Source of the DNA: UBA946 sp031550725
GTDB lineage: Bacteria; Bacillota; Clostridia; Oscillospirales; Ruminococcaceae
Reading direction: 5' to 3'
Length of the DNA stretch: 64,000 nt
Assembly: GCA_031550725.1 (NCBI GenBank)
Contig: JAVBOH010000033.1
Location: 1-64,000, forward strand
Numbering within the stretch: position 1 is the first letter of the stretch; each line of letters begins with the position of its first letter. Below the pieces are notes generated by a model. The model was not told the origin of the DNA. It saw nothing but the letters and a program-made list of their open reading frames with translations, and ran no database searches. Positions 29,182 through 38,181 of the stretch are shown here, one piece after another. The position numbers and the translations under genes were made by a program.

Positions 29182-29838
29182 TTACATCACCTCATATTCC
29201 TTTATTTCTGCCTGTGGTGTTAAAATTCCCTTATATTCATTAAATCCAACCTTGCAAATTGCATTAATTGTTAATTCTGTTTGACTATCAGAGTTCATAA
29301 ACTGTAGAACCTTGTCATCTTCTGAATTTTTAAATTTCACGAATGTAATGTTCTCATCCGTAATGAGTTTCCATGTGTCATTTTCTTTACCCATCAGAGA
29401 GCATTGATTTTTATTAACCGTAATCCCCTTTATAACAACCAATGGTTCTTTTAGTCCTGTTCCCCAAAAGTCCTTTAAACTATCAATTTCACGTATAAAA
29501 GCTATACTAAAATCATTAAAGTCAATTTCAAAATCAACACTATATGTATTAAAATCTATATCATTGAATTTCAGATTGCAGTATTCAATTGCTGTATTAA
29601 TGTTTTCTTTTTTGATATTAAAACCAAATGCATTTCCATGTCCCTGACAAAATTCAAACAATTCTGTTGTTAATAGTGTTTCTTTAAGATTTTCAATTGC
29701 TTGACTGTCAGTATTTCTTGCAGAACCACCATATGTACCGTCAAAATATTTCTTTAATATTAAACATGGTCTTTGATATAAATCTGCTAATTTTATTGCT
29801 ACAAGTCCAGAAATAGTATTAGGTGTATGGCTGAGATT
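29182..29838 (-). pseudogene. RecJ-like DHHA1 C-terminal remnant
   Basis: The sequence SGLVAIKLADLYQRPCLILK, GGSARNTDSQAIENL and FEFCQGHGNAFGF matches the DHHA1 and OB-fold C-terminal half of RecJ-type exonucleases. The N-terminal DHH catalytic half is missing. The first dozen codons of the open frame are antisense to a DUF6809 gene fragment, so the gene is cut at about 29829-29838 by a recombination junction. Confidence 0.7.
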
Positions 29839-29937
29839 GCTGCGTTGGAGCGATTTACTGAGGGATTTCAATTGGGAGCAAGATTTGCCATAGAAATTTT
29901 ACTATCAAATGAGGATAGAATTTTCAAGGATATATAA
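29829..29937 (+). pseudogene. DUF6809 gene 3' fragment
   Basis: Codons MAEIAALERFTEGFQLGARF, then AIEILLSNEDRIFKDI and a stop correspond to the C-terminus of the intact gene at 57814-58119. The 5' two-thirds is replaced by the RecJ-like remnant. Confidence 0.8.
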
Positions 29938-29942
29938 CAATT

Positions 29943-29978
29943 TGGAGCAGCTACACAAATTTACGTGTAGCTGCTCCA
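29943..29978. terminator. Bidirectional terminator between convergent gene remnants
   Basis: TGGAGCAGCTACAC pairs with GTGTAGCTGCTCCA. The homologous hairpin at 58125-58160 differs by a paired change (C-G here, A-T there), which argues that the stem was under selection. Confidence 0.85.
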
Positions 29979-30032
29979 TTGACTTTTATAACGTTAATAA
30001 TAATCGCAATTATGAAATAACAGTGTATGAGG

Positions 30033-30157
30033 TTACTTTATAACAGCCACAAATTCTCCACCCTTAGAAATTCCATCGAATGTAGTCTTGCCATTTTCAC
30101 CGATAACAGATGTAGATACAAGAACAAGCTTGTTATTTGCACTGTCATATTTTGTGA
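30033..30157 (-). pseudogene. Surface-protein gene 3' fragment
   Basis: The minus strand encodes YDSANNKLVLVSTSVIGENG and then KTTFDGISKGGEFVAVIK and a stop. It aligns with the C-terminus of the 1441-residue protein (58212-62537) and shows mostly conservative differences, so it came from a once-functional paralogue. Confidence 0.8.
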
Positions 30158-30200
30158 CATGATTTATATACCGTGTGGCACACTCTTGTATAAATTTATC

Positions 30201-30229
30201 TTGACTTTCGCCTTGTAAAGTGTTAAAAT
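30201..30229 (+). promoter_or_regulatory. Sigma-A-type promoter of integrase
   Basis: TTGACT (30201-30206), a 17-nt spacer and TAAAAT (30224-30229) lie about 57 bp upstream of the integrase ATG. Confidence 0.65.
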
Positions 30230-30285
30230 GTATACATACAGGGGTATGTCATAAAAAACTAAAATATCTAAGGAGGATATTATTT

Positions 30286-31467
30286 ATGGCTACCATTAGA
30301 AAGAGAGGAAACTCTTATCAGATAAGGGTTTCATGCGGATATGATACTAAAGGAAATCAGGTTGAACAGGCTATGACTTGGAAACCTGATGACAAAATGA
30401 CACCAAAGCAGATTGAAAAGGAGCTTAATCGTCAGGCTGTTATGTTTGAGGAAGCTTGTATGAGTGGTCAGGTTACTGCACCAATTAAATTTCAAGAATA
30501 TGCTACTGTATGGTTTAAACAATATGCTGAATTGAAACTAAAGGCACTCACAATTCAAAACTATCACTGGTTAGAGAAAAGAGTGTACGAATCTATCGGT
30601 CATTTACGTATGGATAAAATCTCTCCACGACATATTCAGAAGTTCATTACTGATATGACTGAAACTGAGCGTAATGATGGTAATGCTGGTAAATTATCAG
30701 CTAAAACAATAAAACTTCATGTTTCATTTATTTCAACAGTTTTCGATCATGCAATTAAAATGCAAGTGGTTTCATCAAATCCTTGTAAAAATGTTACACT
30801 GCCTAAGATTGTACAAAAGGAACGTGATATTTACACTCTTGAAGAAACCCAAAACCTAATAAATTTGCTTTTACATGAAGAACCTGAAAATATGAATTTC
30901 GTGGTATTTTTTATATTAGCGATTTTTACTGGATTTCGCAGGGGAGAACTTTTAGGACTTGAGTGGAAAGATTTTGATTTTGAATACAATACAGTAACCG
31001 TTTGTAGAACTTCAAATTCAAGTGTGGGAAAAGGTACTTTTACAGATACGCCTAAAACCAAGACCAGTAACCGTACATTAAAGCTTTCAGAAGATATTAT
31101 GGCAGTAGTTAAGCGTTATCACGAACATCAAAATGATGAAAAGTTTGTACTTGGTTCAAAATGGATTGAAACAGACAGGCTTTTTACGACTTGGAATGGT
31201 CTGCCAATGCATACAAATACACCCCATAAATACTTTCAACGCTTTTGTGAGCGTACTGGTATGAGATTTGTATCATGTCATAACTGGAGGCACTTGAACG
31301 CAAGTTTACTTATTGCAAATGGCGTTGATGTAAAGACTGTTCAGTCATGTTTAGGTCATAGCACGCCAACAACGACTCTTTCCATATATTGCCATGCGTT
31401 TCAAACAGCACAAGCCAGAGCAATGGATGTTGTTTCTAATTCTTTTTCACTTAAATTGAGCGAATAA
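30286..31467 (+). CDS. Tyrosine recombinase/integrase
   Basis: The 393-residue protein has an N-terminal arm-binding domain (MATIRKRGNSYQIRVSCGYD), a SAM-like core-binding domain (about 75-170) and a C-terminal catalytic domain. The catalytic Arg is in TGFRRGELLGLEW, the H-x-x-R box in HNWRHLN, and the late His and Tyr lie in LGHSTPTTTLSIYCH. The start at 30286 follows TAAGGAGG; upstream in-frame starts lack a ribosome binding site. It catalyses site-specific integration and excision. The adjacent tRNA fragment at 31563 is its probable attachment site, and the paired repeats at 31475 are candidate arm sites. A fragment of a close relative lies at 17578. Confidence 0.93.
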   Translation: MATIRKRGNSYQIRVSCGYDTKGNQVEQAMTWKPDDKMTPKQIEKELNRQAVMFEEACMSGQVTAPIKFQEYATVWFKQYAELKLKALTIQNYHWLEKRVYESIGHLRMDKISPRHIQKFITDMTETERNDGNAGKLSAKTIKLHVSFISTVFDHAIKMQVVSSNPCKNVTLPKIVQKERDIYTLEETQNLINLLLHEEPENMNFVVFFILAIFTGFRRGELLGLEWKDFDFEYNTVTVCRTSNSSVGKGTFTDTPKTKTSNRTLKLSEDIMAVVKRYHEHQNDEKFVLGSKWIETDRLFTTWNGLPMHTNTPHKYFQRFCERTGMRFVSCHNWRHLNASLLIANGVDVKTVQSCLGHSTPTTTLSIYCHAFQTAQARAMDVVSNSFSLKLSE

Positions 31468-31474
31468 ATAAAAT

Positions 31475-31493
31475 AACGGACAAGTAACGGACA
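31475..31493 (+). repeat. Candidate integrase arm site, tandem 11-bp repeats
   Basis: AACGGACAAGTAACGGACA contains two ACGGACA units with an 11-bp period, 8 bp after the integrase stop. The same 19 bp recur at 57741-57759. Confidence 0.65.
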
Positions 31494-31520
31494 AATCACT
31501 TTTTTTAGAAAAAGAAAAAA

Positions 31521-31553
31521 GCCACAAACCTTGATAAAACCAAGGTTTGTGGC
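31521..31553 (+). terminator. Integrase terminator
   Basis: GCCACAAACCTTG pairs perfectly with CAAGGTTTGTGGC across a 7-nt loop. An A-rich run precedes it on the plus strand. Confidence 0.8.
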
Positions 31554-31562
31554 AAATGAATT

Positions 31563-31607
31563 TGGTTGCGGAGACAGGATTTGAACCTATGACCTTCGGG
31601 TTATGAG
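31563..31607 (-). repeat. attachment site: 3' half of an initiator tRNA-fMet gene
   Basis: Read on the minus strand this is CTCATAACCCGAAGGTC followed by a T-arm (TTCAAAT loop) and an acceptor 3' strand ending in ACCA. The anticodon is CAT, as in initiator tRNA. The 5' half is absent. A 23-nt piece of the same sequence recurs at 57600-57622, so both are best read as attL/attR-type scars of tRNA-targeting elements. Confidence 0.75.
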
Positions 31608-31741
31608 TTAGGGTTATTTTTTATAACAACCTATCTCAAAGCCTCTCAAACCGCTCTTCTGCGTTGTAACAATAAAGATACTTTCATCTTTTCCTCCAAA
31701 TCCGCAAACGGTGCAGATTTGGAGGTTTTCTTTTCATATAA

Positions 31742-33373
31742 TCAAGCAGCAAGCATAGCTGTATTCACAATACCAACGAAGTTATAGCAAATATCAACCC
31801 TCATTACTCGTCTGCCACTTGATTTATCAGGTGCATGAATAATGATTTTATCAATAAATTCATGCAGTATTTCAGTAGTTAGCTCAGTTATTGCAGTATA
31901 CTTTTTCACGATAGATATGAATCTGCTTGCATTATCACTTTTCTCTTTCTGGTTATTGATAACAGATGTGAGAAAGGTGATTTTCGTTTTAAGTTCAGCT
32001 TGTTCGGTTTCATATCCACTTGACATCTTTTCAAAGCGTTCATCAGAAAGCTTACCTGCAACATTATCCTCATAAAGCTTATTAAAAAGCTTGTCTATCT
32101 CGTCATAACGTTTCTGAGATGTTAGCAGTTGTTTTTTCTGCTTAGACAGAGATTTTTGAATATCATTCTCATAATGCTCTGAAACAAGATTAGCTAAATA
32201 CTTTTCATCAATTTGAGCTGTTCTGATAAGCTTGTTCAATTCGCTAAGAACAATTTCTTCAACTACTGTTTCACGAATATAATGTGTTTTACAATCATCT
32301 TTAGTTACATGATAAGAATATGTACCACATTGAAAATGTGAATTTTTTGGCTTTTCAATTTTGTAATGATAGTATAACCTTGAACCACAATCAGCACAAT
32401 ATAACAACCCTGAAAATTTATTAGTTTCACCGGATGAATTGTGTCTGCGTTTTACTTCGCGAATTTTCTGAACAGCATCCCAATCCTCTTGTGAAATTAT
32501 CGCTTCATGTGTATTTTCAAAAATCATCTGCTCCTCTTCAGGAAGATTAATAGCTTTTTTGCTTTTATATGATTTTCTGCGATACTTAAAGTTAGTGGTA
32601 TGACCTAGATAATCTCTACGCTCTAGAATTTGTGCAACTGCTGTACAATTCCAACCATATTGATTTTTACTCAAATCAGTTCGATTACTCATGCCAATAT
32701 TTTTAATATGATGTGATGGTACAAGCACCTTTTCGCTTGATAATTTCTGAGCAATCTGATGAGGTCCCATTCCAGATAAACACATTGCATAAATACGTTG
32801 AACAATAGGCGCAGCATCTTCATCGACAATCAAATGCTTACTGTCATTTGGATCTTTCTTGTATCCATAAACAGGTACAGATGCAATTCGTTCGCCTGCT
32901 GTTCCTTTCGCTTTCCAAACAGCACGTATTTTCTTGCTTGTGTCCTTAGCATAAAATTCATTGAACAAGTTCCGTATTGGAGTAAAATCATTGTCCTCAC
33001 GCTCGCTGTCAACTCCATCATTAACAGCAATAAAGTGAATATCATGTTCAGCAAACATTACTTCGGTGTAGTATCCAACCTTGAGGTAATCACGTCCGAA
33101 ACGTGACATGTCCTTTACAATTACTGTTCCTATTTTTCCACTTTCAATATCAGCAATCATGTTTTGAAAGCCTTCTCTGTCGAATGTCGTACCAGATATT
33201 CCATCATCAACATAGAACTGATATTTATTCAGTCCATGCTTTTCAGCGTAGTCCGAAAGTATTTGCTTTTGATTTATTATACTGTTAGAATCGCCACTCA
33301 ACTCGTCGTCGTGACTGAGCCTACAATAAAGAGCCGCTATTTTATTTTCGATGTTTTTTGACTGTCTTTTCAT
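31742..33373 (-). CDS. Large serine recombinase (TnpX-like)
   Basis: The 543-residue protein has an N-terminal resolvase domain with catalytic Ser in AALYCRLSHDDEL (about residue 20) and VIVKDMSRFGRDYLKVG. A Recombinase domain follows (about 170-290), then a zinc ribbon (CADCGSRLYYH...CGTY, about 325-355) and a C-terminal coiled coil. The size and order fit the TnpX/large serine integrase group. Together with the TnpW-like gene, the coiled-coil gene and MobL it forms a mobilisable transposon module reading leftward. It catalyses excision and insertion through a circular intermediate. Confidence 0.92.
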   Translation of the reverse strand: MKRQSKNIENKIAALYCRLSHDDELSGDSNSIINQKQILSDYAEKHGLNKYQFYVDDGISGTTFDREGFQNMIADIESGKIGTVIVKDMSRFGRDYLKVGYYTEVMFAEHDIHFIAVNDGVDSEREDNDFTPIRNLFNEFYAKDTSKKIRAVWKAKGTAGERIASVPVYGYKKDPNDSKHLIVDEDAAPIVQRIYAMCLSGMGPHQIAQKLSSEKVLVPSHHIKNIGMSNRTDLSKNQYGWNCTAVAQILERRDYLGHTTNFKYRRKSYKSKKAINLPEEEQMIFENTHEAIISQEDWDAVQKIREVKRRHNSSGETNKFSGLLYCADCGSRLYYHYKIEKPKNSHFQCGTYSYHVTKDDCKTHYIRETVVEEIVLSELNKLIRTAQIDEKYLANLVSEHYENDIQKSLSKQKKQLLTSQKRYDEIDKLFNKLYEDNVAGKLSDERFEKMSSGYETEQAELKTKITFLTSVINNQKEKSDNASRFISIVKKYTAITELTTEILHEFIDKIIIHAPDKSSGRRVMRVDICYNFVGIVNTAMLAA

Positions 33374-33456
33374 AATATACCTTACCTTTCCGACAGTCAG
33401 AACGTTAATGATATTATACCATAAAAATTCTGAATTGTCATCATATTTTCAAAAAT

Positions 33457-33642
33457 TTAAGCGACTGATTTATCGTTATTAACTTCCTTTATTACAAGAC
33501 GCTCGATTATTTTGTTTATGTCTTTTTTATTAGTGTCGTTGAATACAGATGACACAACATATGTGGTTTTACCGATCTTGTATTCCGTTTCCTGTGCCGT
33601 ATTAACTACGGCGGTATTTGTAAGTAACACATTTCTATTCAA
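33457..33642 (-). CDS. tnpW: TnpW-like transposon protein
   Basis: This 61-residue protein (YKIGKTTYVVSSVFNDTNKK, then DINKIIERLVIKEV) matches the small TnpW family found next to serine recombinases in Tn4451-like elements. A GGAGGGT site precedes the start. Its biochemical role is not known. It lies 83 bp upstream of the recombinase on the same strand. Confidence 0.75.
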   Translation of the reverse strand: MNRNVLLTNTAVVNTAQETEYKIGKTTYVVSSVFNDTNKKDINKIIERLVIKEVNNDKSVA

Positions 33643-33661
33643 ATTTTACCCTCCATAAATT

Positions 33662-34105
33662 TTAAGCTGTCTCTTTTTCATGTTCTTCTGAGTTGTATGA
33701 TACATTGCTAATAGGTATAGTTTTTGTACCATGTTCTTCTTGAACAATAGTATCAGAAGTATTTGTATCTACCACAACATCAGTAATTTGTGCAGTACAT
33801 TTCTCTTTCTCAATTGCAATAAAATCTTTCACATCTTCAATCTCAAAGATATATTTAAGCATTTTCTTACAAGCAGATTGAGAGAAATCTTCACCAAAGT
33901 GTGCAATAATTATTTCGCCCAACTCACGCATATTATAAAGATACACCCATTTCTTTTCTTCATCGATTTTCTTTTCTAAGTCATCAAGGGTTTTACGTCT
34001 TGTAGCAAGTATAGCTTGCACTTCTTGGTAGCTGGATTGCAGTTGTGCTTGTTTAGCAAGTAGCGTATCAAGTTTGTCATTTCCATGTGTAATTTTTCTT
34101 GGCAT
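33662..34105 (-). CDS. Coiled-coil accessory protein of the mobilisation module
   Basis: The 147-residue protein starts MPRKITHGNDKLDTLLAKQA and has a long predicted coiled coil (about 10-55). A conserved-looking region (LYNMRELGEIIIAHFGEDFS) and an acidic, Thr-rich tail follow. Short coiled-coil proteins (DUF3847-like) commonly sit between MobL and the recombinase in these elements. The start at 34105 is preferred over an ATG 9 bp upstream that lies against the AAAGGAA site. Confidence 0.65.
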   Translation of the reverse strand: MPRKITHGNDKLDTLLAKQAQLQSSYQEVQAILATRRKTLDDLEKKIDEEKKWVYLYNMRELGEIIIAHFGEDFSQSACKKMLKYIFEIEDVKDFIAIEKEKCTAQITDVVVDTNTSDTIVQEEHGTKTIPISNVSYNSEEHEKETA

Positions 34106-34449
34106 AAATGTCATTTCCTTTCTTTTTTTCTACATACGATTGCACCTGTGCGGGTGAAAAAACGTCATGCAAGACAGTGTGAACTGTCTGCATTACGTTT
34201 TTGCGAGGACAGGTTAGTGCAGCCGCTCCAGTGTCGTTTTGCACTACCTTGATCGTTCTCACTACCTTTACAAGTTCGTGTTAACTACCTACCCTCGGAG
34301 AGCGCACTTATACAAACATGCAAGCAGTTTGTGTGCGCAAAGGGATTTCATCCCCTTGACCCCTAATGATTTTCTTTGCAGAAAATCCAATTTGCACTTA
34401 AAGTGCAAATACAAAGCAGATAAATCAGCCATTAACGCACAGCGTTATT
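34106..34449. other. Non-coding region of the mobile module with several inverted repeats
   Basis: I see no convincing gene. Palindromes include TTTGCACTTAAAGTGCAAA (about 34389-34408) and ACCGTGAACGGT (about 34452). There is also a longer imperfect stem near 34155-34200 around ACGTCATG and the ACAGTGTGAACTGT palindrome. One of these could belong to an oriT or regulate translation. Confidence 0.4.
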
Positions 34450-35583
34450 TTACCGTGAACGGTGCTTTTTCACAGACTTGTCCTTCTCTGGTTCAAGAGT
34501 AGGAGCAAGCTGTTTTTCTTGTCCCACAAGAAGCTGTCTGCGTTCATACTCGGCAACACGTTCAGTCCATGTAACGTTTTTGCCATTAATGGTTGGAATG
34601 GTATCTCCGATTAAACTAAAATGAGATTGCATTTCATCAATCTTTTCATCATCACACGAATTGAAAAGTATTTTAACATTTCCATCACCGCTACCCATAA
34701 GAATACTTGGTATCCCATTTTTACTCAAAGCAGTTTGAAATGCTGTCATGTAATCTTTTTCAAATATAAACATACGCATTTCAGATATAGGACATCCAAC
34801 CGTAGTTTCGATAAGTTCATTTCTAACAGAAAGTGATTCTGTGTTTATTGATGCAAGCTTAAAGTTCAGTTGCTCAATTTCACTCTCAATATTTTGCTTT
34901 AGAATATTTCTGTTCCTACAACCCTTATCAGTTTTGAACCCTTTCTTTTCAATTGCACATGCAGCTGCACCAAGATGAACCTGTGGAATTTTATCTATGT
35001 CCTGTGCTTTGTAACTACGATGGTCAATACGTCCACCATTGACATAATACAATTTGTGATTACACCAGTCTGCCCATAGCTTTCTCCACTCTATAAGTAA
35101 AGCTTTGTCGTTCCATGAACGGTCTTTTGTAGTAAAACCATGCTCATCAACTCTGCGTGTGTTGAGCAGAATATGAACATGAGGATTGCCATCTTTCTTG
35201 TCATGAATAGCGAAGTCTACACACATTCCTCTGCTTACAAAACATTGCTGACAGAAGTTTCGTACCAAGTCAATCTGCTCATCACGAGTAATCTCAACAG
35301 GAAGTGCTGCATCAATATGTTTTGCAGTCTGGCTGTTCTTTCTTGTTTCTGCACTCTCGACTGCATTCCATAATACAGTACGATTTTTGTATTTGGGTGG
35401 TGCACCATTTGGCAGAAGTATTTCCTTATGTACAACCTCACCCTTTTTGCGATAGTCATGAGTGACACCATCATACTCATTCTTGATTTTCTCACCTGAG
35501 ATATATGCTGCTTTTGCTGCTGCACTTGCACCTTTACTGCGACTGACTACCTTGACATTGAAATGATAAATTGCAATAGGCAT
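34450..35583 (-). CDS. mobL: MobA/MobL-family relaxase
   Basis: The 377-residue protein begins MPIAIYHFNVKVVSRSKGAS, as MobA/MobL relaxases do, and has the HUH metal-binding motif (GNPHVHILLNTRRV, about 133). The C-terminal part is basic. It nicks DNA at oriT to start conjugative transfer using a helper machinery. No type IV secretion genes are present, so the element would be mobilisable, not self-transmissible. Confidence 0.92.
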   Translation of the reverse strand: MPIAIYHFNVKVVSRSKGASAAAKAAYISGEKIKNEYDGVTHDYRKKGEVVHKEILLPNGAPPKYKNRTVLWNAVESAETRKNSQTAKHIDAALPVEITRDEQIDLVRNFCQQCFVSRGMCVDFAIHDKKDGNPHVHILLNTRRVDEHGFTTKDRSWNDKALLIEWRKLWADWCNHKLYYVNGGRIDHRSYKAQDIDKIPQVHLGAAACAIEKKGFKTDKGCRNRNILKQNIESEIEQLNFKLASINTESLSVRNELIETTVGCPISEMRMFIFEKDYMTAFQTALSKNGIPSILMGSGDGNVKILFNSCDDEKIDEMQSHFSLIGDTIPTINGKNVTWTERVAEYERRQLLVGQEKQLAPTLEPEKDKSVKKHRSR

Positions 35584-35620
35584 CTTTCCTTTCTATGATA
35601 GATTTAAATACTTGAACGAT

Positions 35621-35929
35621 TTAGATAACGTCTTTTTCAGCTGATGTAATAGCATGTTCTACAATTGGTATCAATCGTATCTTACGATAATTACCCTTGC
35701 TTTTATAAATTGAAACATCTATATAACCATTTCGTTTCAAGTTGGTTATGCTATTCGATATCCATTTAGTTGATTTATCGAATGCCCTTAAAAAGTGTTC
35801 GTTTGTTACAGTACATACACCATTTTCATCAGCACATGCTGTTATCTCAGCATACATTACTTTCTCACCAAAGCTGAGATTTTTATTGTATCTTATCTCG
35901 GCTGGAAGTATGGAATATTTGTTTGGCAT
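35621..35929 (-). CDS. Helix-turn-helix protein of the mobile element
   Basis: The 102-residue protein MPNKYSILPAEIRYNKNLSF matches the N-terminal winged helix found in replisome-organiser-type and conjugative element proteins (YAEITACADENGVCTVTNEH, then STKWISNSITNLKRNGYIDV). The start at 35929 follows GAGGAC by 7 nt; upstream in-frame codons lack a site. It is 37 bp upstream of MobL and may regulate or help replicate the element. Confidence 0.7.
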   Translation of the reverse strand: MPNKYSILPAEIRYNKNLSFGEKVMYAEITACADENGVCTVTNEHFLRAFDKSTKWISNSITNLKRNGYIDVSIYKSKGNYRKIRLIPIVEHAITSAEKDVI

Positions 35930-36033
35930 GTTATTGTCCTCGTTTTTCTTTATATTCAGAAATTTCAGCGCTGTCTTTCTGTGTTTATCATTATACATAA
36001 TTACTATACCTTTAGCAAATTCAGACATGCAAA

Positions 36034-36072
36034 AAATCCCGTAAGTTTGCTTATTGCAACTTATCGGGATTT
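36034..36072. terminator. Hairpin terminator upstream of the HTH gene
   Basis: AAATCCCGTAAGTT pairs with AACTTATCGGGATTT with one offset. It separates the leftward mobile module from the rightward ECF sigma operon. Confidence 0.7.
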
Positions 36073-36307
36073 GTTATATGTTTTTCTAACTTTTGCGTAT
36101 GATTAACAGTGTGTGAATGGAATTGTGGAGGTTGTACAAGTGTTGTTTTAATTTGATGTGCAAGGTGCAAGAACTTTTGTGACAAGTAAATTCAAACGTT
36201 AAAGTTACAGCAATACAAGTAGCAAATGTAAACATTATTGTTGATTTATGTATATATTTGCTGTATAATGAAAATACCAATATATCATAAATTAGGACGT
36301 GAATATT

Positions 36308-36856
36308 ATGCTTGGAATGTATCTTTCGTTAATAGATTCTGCTGACGATAAGAGTAAATTTGAGGAGTTATACAACTTATATTATCAGGATATGCTAAAG
36401 ACAGCTGATAATGTACTCCACAACATTCATGATGCAGAGGATGCTGTACAAAAATCCTTTTTGAAAATTGCTAAAGGTTTTTCAAGAATTACTGTTATGA
36501 ATTCGATTGAGATGAAAGGCTATATATTTACTATTGCTCAAAACACTGCTATTGATATTTACAGAGTAAAGTTGAAACATCCTGTAGAAAGCATAGACGA
36601 TTATATAGATTTGGAAGATGATATACTTATTGATGATAGTGCTTTTCTTAATATTGATGTTGAAAAAATCAAGGAATGTGTACGAAAGCTTCCAGAAGAA
36701 TATTATAGCGTTTTACTGCTTGACCAACTAGGATTTAATGCTCATGAAATTGCTCAATCTCTTGATATTTCATACGATAATGCAAGAAAACGAGTACAAA
36801 GAGCAAAAACAAAGCTAAAAGCATTAACTGATAAGGAGCTGATATTTAATGGCTGA
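36308..36856 (+). CDS. ECF-type RNA polymerase sigma factor
   Basis: The protein of about 182 residues has sigma region 2 (FEELYNLYYQDMLKTADNVL, AEDAVQKSFLKIAKGF) and region 4 (LPEEYYSVLLLDQLGFNAHE, then IAQSLDISYDNARKRVQRAK). The ATG at 36308 (MLGMYLSLIDSADDKSKFEE) fits the family N-terminus; a GTG 9 bp upstream is the alternative. Its end overlaps the anti-sigma gene by 8 bp, a usual arrangement. Confidence 0.92.
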   Translation: MLGMYLSLIDSADDKSKFEELYNLYYQDMLKTADNVLHNIHDAEDAVQKSFLKIAKGFSRITVMNSIEMKGYIFTIAQNTAIDIYRVKLKHPVESIDDYIDLEDDILIDDSAFLNIDVEKIKECVRKLPEEYYSVLLLDQLGFNAHEIAQSLDISYDNARKRVQRAKTKLKALTDKELIFNG

Positions 36857-37529
36857 TAACAACTTACACTCTGCAATTATTGAACTTATTCCAGAAATGG
36901 TATTATGTAAAATCCCTGATGTACCTGATTATAAGGTTTCAAAGAAGTTTGAGCGAAATATGAGAAGAATTATTCAAAGTGTTGATAACAAGCAGGTTTA
37001 TCGCACACGCAATATATCTGTAAGAAGAATAGTAGCAATTGTAATAGCAGCTATCCTTGCAGTTACAGCAATCTTAACTATAAGCGTAACTGCTATTCGT
37101 GAAGCCTTTATAAACTTTTTTATGGATGTATTTGACACTCATACTGTTGTTCAATCTGTTATTAATGACAATCCACCAGAAACAATTGAAGATATCTATA
37201 TAATTACCTATCCTCTTGATGATTATGAGATTGTTTCGCAGACTGATGTTAATGAGTATTCCTCTAGGATAACCACGAAGTATGAAAATAACGAAAACAG
37301 GATAAGGTTCAGCCAGTATGCTAAAAAGTCATATGAAATAAATGTTAATACAGAAGGTTATACACTTAATATGATATCGATAAACGGAAATGAAGGATTC
37401 GTTATAGATATGGATAGCTATATTTTCATTTCTTGGGATAATGGTGATTATATCTTTACACTTGATGGAAACATTAGTGAAAACATACTAATATCGATCG
37501 CTAATTCTGTACAAAAAGTCGAAAAATAA
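36849..37529 (+). CDS. Membrane-anchored anti-sigma factor, DUF4367
   Basis: The 226-residue protein has a cytoplasmic N-terminus of about 60 residues, one membrane helix (VAIVIAAILAVTAILTISV, about 64-82) and an extracellular DUF4367 domain (about 120-225; GNEGFVIDMDSYIFISWDNG). It is translationally coupled to the sigma factor and should hold it inactive until an envelope signal arrives. Confidence 0.88.
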   Translation: MADNNLHSAIIELIPEMVLCKIPDVPDYKVSKKFERNMRRIIQSVDNKQVYRTRNISVRRIVAIVIAAILAVTAILTISVTAIREAFINFFMDVFDTHTVVQSVINDNPPETIEDIYIITYPLDDYEIVSQTDVNEYSSRITTKYENNENRIRFSQYAKKSYEINVNTEGYTLNMISINGNEGFVIDMDSYIFISWDNGDYIFTLDGNISENILISIANSVQKVEK

Positions 37530-37546
37530 AAAAATATAAAAATAGC

Positions 37547-37590
37547 TGTCTCAAATTGTCCCTTCATTTCGTTACGTTATATAGAGGGTG
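37547..37590 (+). promoter_or_regulatory. Candidate ECF-sigma promoter
   Basis: TGTCTCAAATTGTCCCTT followed about 10 nt later by CGTTATAT resembles promoter regions found near ECF-sigma/DUF4367 operons in Clostridia. It lies 40-80 bp upstream of the next exported protein. The assignment comes from recall of similar sequences. Confidence 0.4.
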
Positions 37591-37627
37591 AAAATCTTCT
37601 GATTATGTTGAAAAGGAGGGGAAACCA

Positions 37628-38032
37628 ATGTTTAAACGAATAATGGGGGTTGTCTCAGCTTTAGTTATTGTTACAATGCTATTAGGTATTAGTGCATATG
37701 CTAGGTATTCATACACAGCAGCAGTTAGTTGTTCATTAACTATAAGCAACAAAACAGCTTATTGCGACAGTACAGCAGTTGGTATGAATGGCGTAACAAA
37801 AATTCTAGCAACACAGTATCTTGAAAAAAAGATGACGTTTACTGGTTATTCTTATTGGGAAACTGTATCTGGTGGAACTTGGTCAAATACCGTTAATGGC
37901 TATGACATTGAAATGATTAATTCTAAAAGCAGCCTTACAAGCGGTACTTACCGACTAAGAACTGTTTTTACAGTTTACAGTGGGACTAGCTATGAAACTG
38001 TGGAAAAAATCAGTGCAGAAAAAACAATCTGA
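37628..38032 (+). CDS. Small exported protein
   Basis: The 134-residue protein has a signal peptide (VSALVIVTMLLGISAYARYS) and a compact C-terminal domain (SLTISNKTAYCDSTAVG, LTSGTYRLRTVFTVYSG) with two cysteines. AAGGAGGGG precedes the ATG. It lies 99 bp after the anti-sigma gene and behind the candidate ECF promoter, so it may be a target of that sigma factor. A broken paralogue lies at 47690-47955. Function unknown. Confidence 0.75.
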   Translation: MFKRIMGVVSALVIVTMLLGISAYARYSYTAAVSCSLTISNKTAYCDSTAVGMNGVTKILATQYLEKKMTFTGYSYWETVSGGTWSNTVNGYDIEMINSKSSLTSGTYRLRTVFTVYSGTSYETVEKISAEKTI

Positions 38033-38181
38033 TTTAGTTTGCGCACGTCATCTTGAACAATTTTAGGTTTAAGATCAAATATTAAAGCAAAAGCTTATTT
38101 TACATATTTGCCAAGTGTACATAGGTGAGGATGTTTAAATAACAAAACAACAAAAACATAAAATAAATGGAGGAATTTATT

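Larger units (their letters stand above)
29829..30157. repeat. Duplicated segment (partner 58013-58333)
   Basis: This segment holds the last 35 codons of a DUF6809 gene (+), a hairpin, and the last roughly 40 codons of a surface-protein gene (-). By eye about nine in ten bases match 58013-58333 in the same orientation. It lies immediately left of the integrase at 30286 and marks the left flank of the composite island. Confidence 0.85.

Noticed and set aside
31563..31607. Complete tRNA-Met gene
   Set aside because: Only the 3' half from the anticodon loop onward is present; no D-arm or 5' acceptor strand lies next to it.
34077..34262. 61-codon minus-strand frame upstream of the coiled-coil gene
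   Set aside because: No ribosome binding site, overlaps the next gene, and sits in a region full of inverted repeats.
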